A DNA stretch of 64,000 bases, taken from assembly GCF_025602895.1 (NCBI RefSeq), contig NW_026516341.1, positions 1 to 64,000 on the forward strand, written 5' to 3'. Below are positions 39,471-52,762 of the stretch, piece by piece. Within the stretch, counting starts at the first letter, position 1. Every line of letters begins with the position of its first letter. A model generated the notes under the pieces. The model was not told the DNA's origin. It saw only the letters and a list, made by a program, of their open reading frames with translations, and ran no database searches. Source of the stretch: Polychytrium aggregatum. Its lineage: Eukaryota; Chytridiomycota; Chytridiomycetes; Polychytriales. Position numbers and translations under genes: made by a program.

Positions 39471-39822
39471 CTCTTGCGTTGAATGGAGATCGCTTCCCCG
39501 GCTCAACTCACGCCATCTCGAACCGTCGCACCACAGCAACACAAAGCAGCAACCAAATGAGGGGATTTGTAGGCAGGGGGCGCTCTTGGATTCATCTGCT
39601 GAGGACGTGCATTTGGAGCTCGGAGAAGCTGGTCAGCAACAACCCCTCAGACGAGGCAATACACCCCGAGTTTCGGGCTGCGATGCATTGTGGTTGTGCG
39701 ATTCCATTACTATGCTCAACGCTGTCCGTTGGTATCATCTCCACACCGACGAGCCGCAGGAGCGATCAGGTCATCCCAGACGCATATCGAGGGAAACCAA
39801 GCCGAGTTGGAAAGCTTGCTCG
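39471..39822. other. Gap without recognisable gene
   Basis: Nothing supportable is seen between the repeat copy and the VPS2 stop codon. Confidence 0.4.
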
Positions 39823-40901
39823 TTAGTCCTTTCTGAGTCTCTCAAGACGCGCCTGCAGATCGTCGTCGCCAATGGCGACCGCCTGTGCCTCGCGCTCGGC
39901 CGGGACAGTTTTGCCTCCGAGTTTGCTTGTTGGTGCATCGACCAGCTGGACGATACGACAGAGGAGCGGCGGGTCAGATCCACAGACAGTTGGTATAAAA
40001 GTACTTCCCTGGAATGTCGCCAGCCCGGAGCATCGCAGGCCCCCAACACCGCACACAGGAGGGCTCTGGGCAACCTGTCGTACCGAATGTTCGAGATCAA
40101 TGCCGATTTCGTCCAAGACCTTGTTGAGGATCTCTTCAGACTCTTCCTCGTCGTCCTCCTCATCCATGACGTCGTCCATGGCGTCGTTCATCATTTCCTC
40201 CTTCATGTCCATCATTTCGGACTCTTTCTCGAAATCCATCATGATCTTCTGAATCGATGGCATGTTGACCTGTGTGTTCATCCGGCGCATGGCCAACGTC
40301 ACGCCCTTCATGGCTGTGGCCATGGCCTGGTTGGATTGCATGGTCTGCGAGAACAAGCACGACGGCAGGGAATCTTAGCCGCGCAGACCCATGCTATTTG
40401 TGGCCAATATGCCAATGGCGGTTGCCTCTGCCCGAGACAACATCAGCAACACCGTTTTTGCAGGACGTCGCTCTGCGACGCAGATGCTGCACTCAACCTG
40501 GATTCTCAGGGACACGGCCTGTAGCTGAGTTTTCATCTTGTAGAACTTTTGGATGTGCTTTCGGGTGCGCACCAGGTCCTTGGCCATCACCTTACATGCG
40601 TTCTTGTGTGTACAAAGATGCGGACGCTCAGGATCGCGCATGAGACCACTGTTCGAGGTTGATATGCAAGCTCCATCCCCTTCCCTCACACACATGCTTC
40701 TCGAGCAATAAAAGTGCACTAGCATACAATTTGGTTGGCCTTAGCTGTCTTCCGTATGTCCACAATCAGCTTCTTTTCCTGCTGCTCCAGCTTTTGGCGC
40801 TCTCGGTCCAGGTCGCGCTGGGCTTTGTTGAGTGCTCTTTGTTGCTGGCGAAGAATCTCGGCCGGGGTCTTTCGGCCCCAGATCCATCCGATGCTATCCA
40901 T
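39823..40901 (-). CDS. VPS2: ESCRT-III subunit VPS2/CHMP2
   Basis: This gene encodes a charged helical ESCRT-III protein that caps Snf7 filaments in endosomal sorting and recruits Vps4. Exon 1 starts at 40901 (MDSIGWIWGRKTPAEILRQ) and ends KANQI at a GTATGC donor. A middle exon (about 40505-40605) gives VMAKDLVRTRKHIQKFYKMK. The next exon (about 40085-40350) gives MKGVTLAMRRMNTQVNMPSI, QKIMMDFEKESEMMDMKEEM and an acidic stretch. The last exon ends VAIGDDDLQARLERLRKD, a MIM1-type Vps4-binding tail. The reading frame stays open through the last intron (GTACGACAGG...CGTCCAG), so its removal is inferred from the family and not forced by a stop. A short exon between the first two may be missing from my model. 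Confidence 0.9.
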
Positions 40902-41300
40902 CATTTTTTCCGCGGGGTGCTGCTGGTGCTGTCTGAACGATGCAGGATGCGTTGGCGATGCGAGGGTTGCTGGGGCTGTGGGGGTTGCTGGCGATGGTTT
41001 TGGTGGAGGCGCCGGGGTGATTGCGCCAGGCCTTGTCCGATGGCCCACTTGATCCCATTCGAGCCGACCAGACAAACCAGTCCCGCTCGGCCCCGATTGG
41101 CCAGCGGTCTTCACGTGACGCGGATGTGTATGAAGCCAGCCCGGCAGCCTTCTTGGTGTTGTCTGCCTTGGTGCTGTCTGCCTTGGTCTGGACAGAGCCG
41201 TGCACAAGCCCCGCTGCAGCCGCAATCGGGGTCGCTATCGAGTTCGCTGTCGAGGTCGCTATCGAGGTCGCTCCATAGCCGCGCTGCCGCTTTCGCCGAT
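40902..41300. other. Divergent intergenic region between VPS2 and the coiled-coil gene
   Basis: About 400 bp. It contains a CGAGGTCGCTAT-type repeat (about 41229-41273). No coding motif is seen. Confidence 0.4.
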
Positions 41301-42965
41301 ATGTCCGGACGGAGCCGGGGCCCTCAGCGCTCCGCCATATTTTCAGATCTGCTCAGTCACATCCCGCCCGATTGTCAGCCTCACTTTGACGACGTTGTTT
41401 CGCAGCTTCGACGTGGCTACAACCGCCACGGAGGCTCTTCGTCGGCGCGAGACACCCCCGCATCCCTGCCACAGTGGGCACCCGATCTTTCTCCGGCACA
41501 AGCCATCGACTTGATGAGCGAGACGCTGCGCTTTGCAGCGATGTTGGATGTGTATTTCGACAATATTGGCCATCGCGGCGACGTGGATGGGGTATCGGAT
41601 GCCCTTCGCCATCTGGGTTATCGACAGTCCAATATTTTACTTCGCAGCAGCAAGCGAAAGTATGATGGGTCCGGGCCAAGCGGCGAAGAGAAAAGATTTT
41701 CCCCCCACAATGGTACGCAGGGGCACCGCTGGTTGGCCGGAACAGCTGGCTGATCGTGTTTGTCGCTGCCGCCTGCTCTTGAATCAAATATTGCGCACTG
41801 CTGGAGATCATGCACAGTCCGAAACACTGACAGACCAACGGCCATATTCTTCGTGACTGAAGCAACCTCGCAGACACAGTCGAGTGCGTTTCGCAATGAC
41901 TCCGACCAGAGCCCCGGTAACGTGGACCAGGAGCACCAACTTGCTCATATTGACCAACTCAACCGAACTCTCAAGACCATCATCAACGAAAACAAGCGCC
42001 TCAAGAAGGACTGCGAAAAGCAAAAGTGCGAAACGATAGACCTACAGAGCCGCATTCGCAACCTCGAAAACAGTGTCACAACATATCGAACGCTCTACGA
42101 AAAGACCAAGCGCGCGCTCGACGACGATTCGGACGAGTTTGCCATCAAGCCCTTGGCCAGCTCGAAAGCCGAGGAACCCAGTGCTGCCTTGGCACCGAGC
42201 TCGTCGTCTGGCCCCAATCCGGAGACAGATTTGGCCCCGGTGGACCCCATGGAGCTGCAGATCCTGGAATCAAAGTATAATGAGGCCCAGGAAGCCCTGG
42301 ACCAAGCGACTGAGGAGAAAGGTCGGCTCGAGAAGCAGCTGGAGAAGCTGGAGAAAAACATCGAGGGACTTTCTATGCAACATCGGGCTGAAGTCAGCCA
42401 GCTCAAAGTAAGGAACGAAGATCTCGAAAAGGCCCTGGCCGAGACCCAACAGGAGTTGACTGCGCGCTCCGAAGGCCGTCAGAAAGGCGATGTGCCTATC
42501 GACATGAGCATCTATAGGGAGAACTCACCCCTTCCTGGAGACGTTTGCACCAAAGCCGAAGACCAGGACTCTGAATCGCGCGTTGCGATCAAGAAGGAGC
42601 CCGTGCAAAGCCTCGATGATAATCAGAGTCACATCATCGCATCGCTGAACATAAAGATTCGAAGCCTTAAGGAAGCGAATGAAAAGGCAAATCGCGCAAT
42701 CAACAAGCAACAGGTCGAGCTCGATGCCCTTCAAAAAGAAATGGAGTCCACCCGTCATCAGCTCCATCACCTGCTCGCTGTCCGTGAACGGGACAATGAA
42801 GCCCTTCACGCTGAGTTTCGAACGGCACGAAATTTCGAGATCGAGAAGTGGAACAATGAGCGGGCTGCACTCAAGTCCGAGATCGAGACGCTACGGGTCC
42901 AGCTCGCACACCAAGAGCATCATGGGCAAAAACCAAACCATCCAGCTCATTACCGCCGCAGTTGA
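41301..42965 (+). CDS. Coiled-coil protein of unknown function
   Basis: I do not recognise the family. Exon 1 (41301-41712) begins MSGRSRGPQRSAIFSDLL and contains a compact helical segment (LSPAQAIDLMSETLRFAAML) with KRKY near its end. An intron (GTACGC donor, acceptor near 41861) leads to a long exon of about 365 residues that is mostly coiled coil, with repeated Glu/Lys/Gln heptads (HIDQLNRTLKTIINENKRLK, EEKGRLEKQLEKLEKNIEGL, ALKSEIETLRVQLAHQ) broken by a Ser/Pro-rich linker. It ends at a TGA at 42963. Length is about 500 residues. A cytoskeletal, centrosomal or scaffold role is possible but not shown. Confidence 0.7.
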
Positions 42966-43289
42966 ACTCGATCCTTCCGGTGGCCTGTCGACACGACGGG
43001 ACAAATCATTTTACACAGAGAGTGCCAAAAACAAAGGACTCGCACGCTCTTTGCCACTCGGCTGTATTGCCCGTCCTGCAGCGACACCAGCAAGGATATA
43101 GGTGGACATTGAAAATGTAGCCTTTCATCCATGAATGAATTCACGATTCGAACATCGCCAGATTGCAGGGGGAGGGTCGCTGTGACTCTCCCCTTGCAAA
43201 TGACCAATACATTTCGTTCGCAGCCTATGAGCTGTACAAACCCAGCAACCAACCGAGACTAGACCTGTCCCTCGATTTGCGCGAACCAT
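42966..43289. other. Convergent 3' region
   Basis: About 320 bp between the ends of two convergent genes. I see nothing beyond likely 3' untranslated sequence. Confidence 0.4.
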
Positions 43290-45810
43290 TTACAAACACT
43301 CAGGACGTTCTGGTTTGATATGAGCAGGGGTCGGGGTCTCCCCCTCCGTTTTTTGACTTGTAGATGCGGTTAAAGGAGCTGGGCTGTCCTCTATCGGGGT
43401 CTTGCTGCTCGATTCGCCAACTGGCCATTCGTGCTGTACAGTGGTGGTGGTGGTGGTGGCGGCGGCGGACCAAATGTGACTCATATCTGCGGATGCTGCC
43501 GATGGCAGTGCGTCGCTTGTTGATTTGGATGTACTCTGTTCAGTCGACGCGGTAGCATTTCCGGAGGCGGAATTCGAACGGCTTGTATTACGCTTGGATT
43601 TCTTTCGAGGTGCAGAGGTCTTGAATTGGTCGGTTTGCGGCTGCTTTTCTTTCCGACTTGCCTTCCTCTTTTTTTCTTGGCTGGGAATGTACATGGTGTC
43701 GAGGTCACTATCGTCCGTAGGCGTGTCGATATCGCTATCGGTGTACTGGGACTCTCCTTCGGAGCTGTCCAGGAACTCCATGTCGCTGGCATCCGACGAC
43801 CACTCATCGTCCATACTGGGTGGCGGCGGCAGGCCCATGGATGCGGTGGTAACGTGGGCATGGAGCGCTTCCGTATGCTCACGTTGATCGAGGGGATCCC
43901 CTTGGTGCGGAAGCCGAGCCCCGGCTCTCTGATGCGCCAGATACTTTGACAGCGTTTGGAGAAGAAAGCGCACGTTTTTGATCTCGACGGGTATGCCTCG
44001 TTTGATCATTTGCCGGTCTTCGCGTGTGACGTTGTTAATGTCGACTAATCTCTCCGCCAGAGACCATAAGTGACACAGGAGTTGCTCAACACCGTTGAGC
44101 TCCCGGTCGCTGAGGGCCAGATTGTCTGGAATCAAAGCGTGACGTCAGTATCTCTGTGAACAGCGGAGTTGCCTGGCTGGATGAGTGGTCTCATGGTACC
44201 GCCTCAAGGTTGTAGGGACCGCGTTCATGTACATACTCTTGAGGGCCTTCAGATAGCCTCTTGCCGCATACCACTGCATGGCTTCATAAAATGGATACCT
44301 GTCACAGAATAACTATACTTCAGATCCATCCTCAGCGTGTCAAGGCTCGATAAAGGGGTGGCCTATCGGATTTCCAGATGAAGCCGACTGCCTCCCTGTG
44401 ATGATGCGATCCCGCAGATCCAAATGGCAGCCAGATTATGCCCATACCTAAATTTGTGCGGTACATTTGTCTCGATTTCTATTCGAGAGATCGAGAGCTG
44501 ACGAGCTATGTCCAGGCCATGGAGAAAATTGCCTCCGATCACAATGGCATCTTTGGGAGTATACACAGCGTGTATCTGGAAAGCGATTGCATCAGGAGAT
44601 TTCAATGCACAACTGCGTGGTGCTTGAAAGACTACTACCTCGACATTCCGGCTACATATGCCAGCCGTCCCCCTGCCGCCGATGCATCCACTTGGCTTAT
44701 TTGTGGGGTTAAAGTGCGAGACCTACCCAGCCGGCCGGAATCATCATCGTGTTTCCAGCACGCAAATGAACCCTGACGCACTCGTCGACCTGGTCCCCAA
44801 GAAAAACGTCCGACTGGTCCGACGATGTCGACCATGCAGAGTATTTTTCGAGATTTTCGGGCGTGGGCTCGATAAAATAGAACACCTTTTCGCCAGAAAG
44901 CAGGTGATAGAACACGCTGGTGCCTCCAAAGTCGATGTGGAAATCGGTATAGCTATCCTTGACGCCCATCAGGCAGTACAACTGGACCTTGGGGTACTCG
45001 CCCGCTGCACGCCTCGAAGCCGGCCAAAATCGATCAAGCCAGTCCAGATCACCAACTATTCGAGGTCGCTTGACCAACTTGGCCAGTGGTGTATCGCTGA
45101 ACTCGAGGCTGATGACCTGTTTCCAACATGCGCAACAACACGGTTGTTAGCTCGACGGCCGGCTGAAGTTTGGGGGAAAACAGCCGGCAACCAGCATCAT
45201 GTCATTGTGGGACCCAAGGCACAGACAGATCAACCACATCCAGCAAATGAATCTCCGATAGACAGACGCCCCGGAGGAGGGAATTCAAGCCGAGAGTCAC
45301 AACATACGTTCAGAATCTGACGACGCTGCCTGGGGGGTTGCTCAAAGTAGGCTGCCCATTTGTCAAGGGTCATCGTGCGTGTTGACTGTGTCGCTACCTC
45401 GATGACTTCGACAATCCGTGTGAGCCCGCACACGTTTGCAATTTCGCGGACCTGGTTTGTCAAGGCCGATTGAGTTGCATAATCGCTTCTGCTTCAAGGG
45501 CGATGCGGATCACATCACTGGCGATGAAAATGGGCGTGGGTCTTTGCGTTTCGCTCACCGACCGTTATACTAGCGGATGGCATCGTCATCCCAAGCCCCT
45601 CTGGCGTGGGTATGATCACTGGATAGCGCAGCCCGTTGGTACAGCACCAGTCGGCCGTCAGATCACGACCCTTGATCTTTTGGAATTTCGATTCGACAAA
45701 CACGCGAGATTCAAGCACTTTGGTGAACTTGAGCTGGTCATTTGGAACCGAGGGCAGATCGGAATACGAGTAGTTCACATCCGATCTTGCACGGGTGGAT
45801 TTGCGAATAA
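43290..45810 (-). CDS. JHD1: JmjC histone demethylase, KDM2/JHD1 type
   Basis: JHD1-type enzymes remove methyl groups from histone H3 Lys36 with Fe(II) and 2-oxoglutarate. From the most upstream exon I can place (45810): RKSTRARSDVNYSYSDL, the linker typical of these proteins, then GLGMTMPSASITV, TMTLDKWAAYFEQPP, and the JmjC core with the iron ligands in YTDFHIDFGGTSVFYHLL (His and Asp) and the third His in IHAVYTPKDAIVIGG. NFLHGLDIARQLSI, NVPHKFRYPFYEAMQWYAA and GYLKAL follow across introns. The last exon (about 44130-43290) is a Ser/Asp/Lys-rich tail of 280 residues with nuclear-localisation-like runs. An acceptor at 45811-45814 shows that at least one upstream exon exists; I could not find it, so a PHD finger is neither shown nor excluded. 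Confidence 0.85.
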
Positions 45811-45849
45811 CTAGCAACGTATCGATAACGAATATGATCGAGAGAAGCA

Positions 45850-47126
45850 TGAAATTAGCACGGAGGGCCCTTTATCCCCACCGGACGACCTGGATAGCCG
45901 AATCGCACAAGCGCACCAGAGACGCAACGATATGCCAGCGAACTCGGCTGCGACAACGCCAAGCGATTCCTGATCAGTCCAGCCACATACCTCGCTCGGG
46001 TGTGGCAGCTCGCTGCGTGGCCGCGACTATCTGCATGCAAACAAGACACATCGACAAAAGCCAACGTCAGTGTGTCGCATTGGCACGCTCCCCAGACGAC
46101 AAAGCTGCTCAGGAGTTTGACCCATCTTGACAGCCACGCGCAAGGGCCTGCACGGGCTCCGAGGGCAACGAGCCAGAAAGGCGAGCGTCAAGGCAGTCCG
46201 CAAGCAGGATCAATTTTGGCATCGACTTGCATTGTCGCGGCCGTCATGGATATTCGGTTGGGATGCCGATGTATCTGCGGGTCCAGACATGGGTGTTGAT
46301 GGTTGCTGGTGTCGTGCTTGCCTCCTCGATCCGCGGTGGGTGCTTGGGCTCGAAGGTTGGTGCGACGCACTGTGCGCAGCGCTTCATATAACCGCATATG
46401 GATATGTAGATACTTTTTTCTTTGCGGGCGCCGGTTTTGGTTGGGCCGGTTGCGCTGCCGAGCCGTCGACAGACAACACCCAAGACGACCAGTGCTGCAG
46501 CGCCGTGCCATCCCGATCGCACTCTGACCGACACAGGCACAGGCACAGACACTCGAGTCTCGATTCGCCATGGGACGACGACGGGCACGGTTCAACGAGC
46601 GAGCCCGTTCATCTTCGCACACAACGAAATATGCTCTCCCACACCCGAGTGCCCGAGACAAGTCCGCCGAGGCACCAGAAAGGACAAAAGCTGCTGCTCA
46701 TCTGGCTTCAGCCGATGCAGCTCATCCTCAGCCCGCAAGCGAAGCCATTCAGATCGACTCGGCGCTCCAGTCTTCCGATGGCTACGTCGCGTATGGTTTG
46801 TCGCAGCATTGCCCAATCGACTGCATCTTGCTTGGAAGCTGCGTGGTGTGCGCAAGCGCTTGGATTTCCAAGCAAGCGATCTTGACCTGAAGGCAAGGCA
46901 ATTGATCAGCGCCTCCTCCTGATGTAGCACGGACTCGGCAAACCCATTGATTCTGCCGGCCTCCAAGTCAACAGAAAGCGGCACCGCACACGGCACTCTC
47001 GCTGCCCTGCCCGAGGTTTGTGGATTCTCCCTGAGATTCTGGGGTGCTGTTGCCCTTGGTTCGCAGCCCCAACCGTCGTTTGACAATGCTCAACTGCTCG
47101 GCTGACCCTAGGCACCGACTGGAAAA
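45850..47126. other. Region with overlapping open frames, no supported gene
   Basis: Several open frames of 100-250 codons on both strands overlap one another and show no family motif, and their composition is Arg/Ser/Ala-rich like random GC-rich DNA. The first exon of the JmjC gene probably lies in the left part and the DHX37 promoter in the right part. Confidence 0.4.
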
Positions 47127-50100
47127 ATGACATCAAAGAAGCGGAAGCGACTGGAGAAATACATTGTAAGATTCAGCGTCTCTTGCACACAGCTGCGGCT
47201 GTCGTTTGTCCGTGGCCCGGTATCTGCCATGCGATATTCAGCTTCGTCTGCGACAGACGAAAGGGCGCCAATACACACAGGCATTAACAAGACTGGCCTG
47301 TCCGTGCGTTGGTCGTTCCCTACTGCTTTCGGTGGATGCGGATGCTGACTTGCTCTGCCCCACTCGCCGACTTGAATCCCGCAGGAGAAGCATCTCAAGA
47401 AAGAAGAGCGAGCCAAGCTTTTGGAGAAGCTCCGCAATCAAACCTTCAGCTCCAGCTTGCTCAAGTCGAGTGCCAACATTGGAAACATGGTGCGTCTTTG
47501 AGGCGGTGTTGATCTTGCTGACCACCGTGGCGACCACAGCGCCCCAGGCCGAAAGCGCAGAGGCGGCAAAGCGGCCTCCAGACTAGCCCGCCCAAAGCTG
47601 ATGTATGCTCATCCCCATCGTCTGCTCTAGAAACTCACCGCACGCCAACAGTTGCGGATGGCCCTGGACGCGGAGCGAGCCGGAATAACGCTCGACCCAA
47701 CAGAGTACGGCTCACGGCTCTATGTCGAGCACGAGATTGCCGAATCGGACGAGCAGTCATCCAACATGACAACTGGACCAAAGCGAGCCAAAACAGATCA
47801 AACCACGGACTCAGAATCAGATGGCGATCAAGATTCGGATGCAGAAATGGCGCTGGATTTTACGCCTCGGCCAGACAACTCGGAGCGAGGCGTCCAGGTG
47901 GTCGAGGCACAAGGCTATGCCGGAAGCGCGCCGAAAGACTTGCTTGTCAAGACCGATGCGGCATTAAAGCCTGCATTTGGTGGCGCCTTGAAGCGACCCT
48001 TGGTCTTCAAGCCACTGCCGACGACACAGCGCTCGAAAGCTGTCTCGCAAAAGCCTGGGGTCAAACGCACGGCCCTGAACGGAGCCGACAGTGGCAGCGA
48101 CAGCGACAGCGACGGTCATGTCGAGCCCAATTCCTCCACTGTGGAGAATGGGAACAAAACAGCAACGTCTCACAAAGGCCAAGGCGTCACTGCATCCAAT
48201 CTATCATCTCTACCTGTCGTGCCTGAACAGGTCGCCAAAGCGATCCGTGCAGCATCGACTCTTGAAAAATCCTACCCGGCCCCCTCGAAATCTGTAAAAT
48301 CCTCTCGGCCGAGCTTCTTTGTGTCCATCGATCGTCCCGAGGCTGTGCAGATTGCCCGTGTCAGTCTCCCGGTCGTCGGAGAAGAACAAGCTATCATGGA
48401 GTCCATCTACGAGAACGACGTAACTATCCTCTGCGGCGAGACAGGTTCAGGAAAAACAACACAAGTTCCACAGTTCCTATATGAGGCCGGCTTCGGAGAT
48501 CCCAAGCATCCCAAGTTCAAGGGTATGATCGGCATAACCCAGCCGCGACGTGTTGCTGCCGTATCGATGGCCAGCCGTGTTGGCGAAGAAATGTCGCTCA
48601 CCGGCGGCCAGGTTGCATATCAGATCCGTTACGACTCAACCACTGTCAAGCCTTCAACGAGAATCAAGTTCATGACGGACGGCGTTTTGCTGCGCGAGCT
48701 GAGCGGGGCCCTGGGCATCCACAGTGAAGGCTCAAGTGCCTCGGAGCGCGGACCCTCCGGTGACTTGCTGCTGAAGAAGTACTCATGCATCATTATCGAC
48801 GAAGCTCACGAGCGAACCGTTGGAACAGACGTCTTGATTGGATGGCTTACCCGAATTGTGTCCATCCGGAATTCGGGCAAGATCAAGGGAGTGGACCCGC
48901 TCAAGCTCGTGATTATGAGTGCCACGCTGCGTGTCGAAGATTTTACCGAAAATAAGGGTCTATTCCCTGGCCCTTCCAAACCCCCGGTCATCAAGGTCGA
49001 CGGACGGCAGTACAAGGTAACTGTGCACTACAACAAGAAGACTCCAGAGCTGGACTATGTCAGCGAAGCGTACAAGAAGGTATGCAAGATCCACACGAAG
49101 CTCCCAAAGGGCGGTGTGCTCGTCTTTCTAACCGGCCAGCGAGAAGTCATGTCGCTGGTGACGAAATTGCGCGACCGCTTCCCTCAGAAAGATTTGCGGA
49201 CGGACTCGGCCCTTGAAGGGACCAAGATGTCTGAAAAGGGGGAGGGCAGCGGAAACGGAATGATGGACGAAGTCGAGGAAGCCGATCTCGATGCAACCGA
49301 TCTCGCCAACGATGACTTTGTCTACGACAGCGACGATGGAAGCGACGATGAAGAAAGCGATGTCGAGGTTCTCCCCGGCGAAGACGGCGAAGACGACGCA
49401 GACGACGCAGCTAATGATGCTAGAGACGAAAAAGGTCTGTCTTATGCAGACTTTGTCAGAAATACGCCGTACTAATGCACGAGCGAGCTCTGCAGTGGAG
49501 GAGCTTGATGATCCTATAGCCACGCTATATATCGGCTGCGACGTATCGCGGGCCTGGAGAATCTGATCACTTCCCGCGCTCACATGTTGCTCTCCACGTC
49601 GCTGCAGTCGAGGCGCCCCTCCATGTGCTGCCGCTATATTCGCTGCTCTCCACCAAGGCACAGATGATGGTGTTTGAGCCGCCTCCAGAAGGTGCACGGC
49701 TGGTTGTGGTTGCCACAAACGTTGCGGAAACATCGCTTACTATTCCGAACATGCGATATGTCGTTGACTGCGGCAAGGTCAAAGAAGTAGGCGTCACTAT
49801 CTCTCGCCTGTGATGATAGCGCTGGTGACCCAGCACCTTGTAGCGTTGCTCTGTTAGCGCCGCACACAGCCATGCAGCCATCGACTCTGACATTTCACTT
49901 GGTCATTCCTCATGATTTGCGATGCAGAGACGATACGATATACATACTGGTGTTCAAACGTTCCAGATTCACTGGACCTCACAGGCCTCGGCTGACCAGC
50001 GTGCTGGTCGTGCTGGCCGTGTAGGTCCTGGTCACTGCTACAGACTCTTCAGCTCCGCCGTGTTTGCCAACTACTTTGAGAAGTTTACCAAGCCGGAAAT

Positions 50101-52447
50101 CTTGAGGATACCAATTGAAGATGTGATCTTGCAGATGAAGGCCATGGGCATCCAAAACGTCGTCAACTTTCCTTTCCCGACAATACCGTCGCGCGACCAG
50201 CTCAAACGCAGCGAAAATGTAGGGCAGCCGCATTCTGTTTTCCCAAACAAGCAAAGACTCTCGGGCATTGTCGTCGGTGTGATGACTCGACCCTGCCCCA
50301 CTGTTGGACTGGAATTTGCAGTGCATTTGTCTCGCGTCTAGATAAGGAGAGCAAAGGGGGTGCCGCATATATGGCTCGCGCGCGATAAATAACTCCATCG
50401 TTACTCTGAAGCTTTTGACGCATCTGGGCATACTGGAAGTATCGGGGGCCGTCTCTAGGATCACCGAACTTGGTAAGGTCGCGTCTCGGTTCCCTGTTTC
50501 GCCAAGATATGCAAAAATGTAAGATGGCTCGCTGTGATGGCCTGCGACTGGTATACTCGTGCGACAAGCGCGAGCGCCGATCGAGTTGCTGTTGATATTG
50601 CATACGAATGCCAATCTCCGCCTCAAGACGGCGTTTTCTCACCATGCTATTTTCGGGAACTTGCAGGATTGTTGTGGCTGCACAACAGAAAGACCCGGCG
50701 ATTCTTGGATTTGTTATCGCTATCGTGTCGGGCCTTTCTGTTGGCGATCCATTCGTAATGGATGACGAGATCCTGAAAGAAATCGAAGACGCCGCCGATA
50801 CCGACGAAGGAGACGAAAAGTCGCGCAAGTCATCAAAGCGAGCCGAGTGGTTCCGGGCCAGACACATGTTTGAGGGGGCCGCTCCGACGTCAGATATACT
50901 TCGACTCCTCGCCGCCTTTGGCGCGTACTCGTGTGAGGCACGCAAGTCCCAGCATGCAGCGCACCAGTTTTGTCAAGACTACTTCCTTCGCCCCAAAGCC
51001 ATGGAGGAAATGCTGAAACTGCAGTCGCAGCTCCGCAACATTGTCAAGGACACGCTTACGGAAGCCGAACTCTATCCTGCAGCCATAGCCATGGAGCGCC
51101 TTGGCAAATTGACGCCACCGACTGCAAAACAAGGAGTGCTTGTCCGACAAATCCTGTTGGTGGCATTCCCAGACCATGTTGCGCGCCTAGACGAGAGCTA
51201 CCGCGGCCCCAAAGATGCCTCTCCTGTTTACCAGACAATGTGGGCGGAAAAGGATGAAATTTTTGTCATCCATCCAAGCAGCTGCCTGCACAACGAACGG
51301 CCTGCTCCAAAGTGGATCGTCTACGGCGAGATCGTCGGCAAAGAAGAGCGAGTCAGCGCCGATACCAGTGGCTTGGTTGGCGTACGAGGCGCGCTCAGCA
51401 TGGATGGAACCAAGGTCGGAAACGACGGCAGTCTCGTCGCGCAGTTTGGAGCGGTGCCTTCTGGCTCGCGGAAGAAAATCTGGATCAAATCCGTCACGTC
51501 GGTTGCAGAGAACTGGATTGCAGGGATGATGCCCGCGTCGTTGTGCAGCACAGGGCGAATCCTTGATGATCCAGAGCCTAGATACAACCCCAAGAAGGAT
51601 AGCATTGCCGGATTCGCCATTCCTACGCTTGGCCCGAAACTGTGGATGCTGCCGACCCGGGAGATCGATTTGCCGGAAGGGATGCTGAAATATGCCTATT
51701 TTGCCAAAGCTTTACTCGAAGGGGTCCTTGACTTTGAGCGCAACTCCAGAGATTGCTTCAAAATTCTGGAGGTATGAATCGCGCACGGGGTTGCATCCTG
51801 CCACACTGGCCGCGACGCTCGTTCGCGCTTTCCAGAGACTTGGGTATATGCGGCGGAGAGCAGACGGCAAAATGGGATCCCGGACGAATACACGCCCGAG
51901 GAACGCCATCAAGTCGGTATGGCAACTCTCGATAGCTGCAACATAAGCTGACTCGCGCCCACTATCTTAGCCGTTCCTGACGTCAAGGCCAGCAACGATC
52001 ACCAAGTCATGGTCCAAATCGAGTGGCAAGGTTCGACAGCTCCTTGAGACGCTCGCAGGCTCCAAGGTTGTATCCAAAGCGACTTTGATTAGGAAATGGT
52101 AGGTTTGCGGACCGTCGCTGTGACGATCACTGCAATCCCGGCATGGCTCTCAAAGGGCGCAGTCAAAGCAGAGCAGCGGAGGAGTTCTCGATGCTGACGG
52201 CGTTGTTGCTTTTAGGAAAACCACCCCAAAGTTCATGCTCGATTCATTCCTGTTGTGGACGCCAGCGGATGCCCACAACCTGCTCAGATCCGAGTGGCCA
52301 CCTGTTAGGTTTGTGGGCGACACTTGCAAGGTCAACCAAGTGCTTGGAACCAAACTCGGCTCGCTCCTGGCCGGAGGGCTGTCCAGAGCCGGCGGCACCA
52401 CTACTGCCACCACCAACCCAGGCAGCGACTACGACAGCGATTACTGA
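47127..52447 (+). CDS. DHR1: DEAH-box RNA helicase DHX37/Dhr1 (SSU processome)
   Basis: Dhr1 displaces U3 snoRNA from pre-rRNA during 40S assembly in the nucleolus. Exon 1 ([13 protein letters not shown], 47127) and a second exon ([17 protein letters not shown]) match the family N-terminus. The large exon (about 47630-49437) has motif [20 protein letters not shown], Ia [31 protein letters not shown], then an acidic insert. Following exons give [50 protein letters not shown] (motif VI), [17 protein letters not shown], the winged-helix and HA2 region, [15 protein letters not shown] and an OB-fold. The last junction (donor GTAGGT at 52099, acceptor ending 52215) restores [18 protein letters not shown], the family C-terminus, with TGA at 52445. 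One small exon near 49495-49560 could not be phased with confidence. A TACTAAT branch site is visible at about 49472. Confidence 0.92.
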
Positions 52448-52762
52448 GTCCACGGCATTTACGGATCAGATCGCGGCGTACCGACCATCGTCACAAGTCG
52501 CTACAATCTGGATCTTGAATACACAGGTGTTCAGCCAGTTCATCCGTCACAGGCTACAATCGCCTTTGTCCACTGACCTCTGCACATGGGGCGCTTCAGC
52601 AGATTCATCACCACCCGAAGCAACAATTCCCTTCATCTCAGAGCAGAGGCGTGGGCGTCTGTGGGTCACCATCCATGATGGCAGCAATGATGAGGCAATG
52701 GCGAGGCGCCGCTTTGGCTACCCAGGACCCTGGTCTTTTGTTATTCAGTAATTCTTGCGAGC
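52448..52762. other. Convergent 3' region
   Basis: About 315 bp between DHX37 and EPG5 stop codons. I see nothing in it. Confidence 0.4.

Noticed and set aside
43438-43462. GTG/GCG trinucleotide run as a regulatory microsatellite
   Set aside because: It lies inside the coding tail of the JmjC protein, where it encodes a Thr and Ala run.
45850-47126. Several open frames of 100-250 codons on both strands
   Set aside because: They overlap each other, show no family motif, and their composition follows local GC content. No intron signals tie them together.
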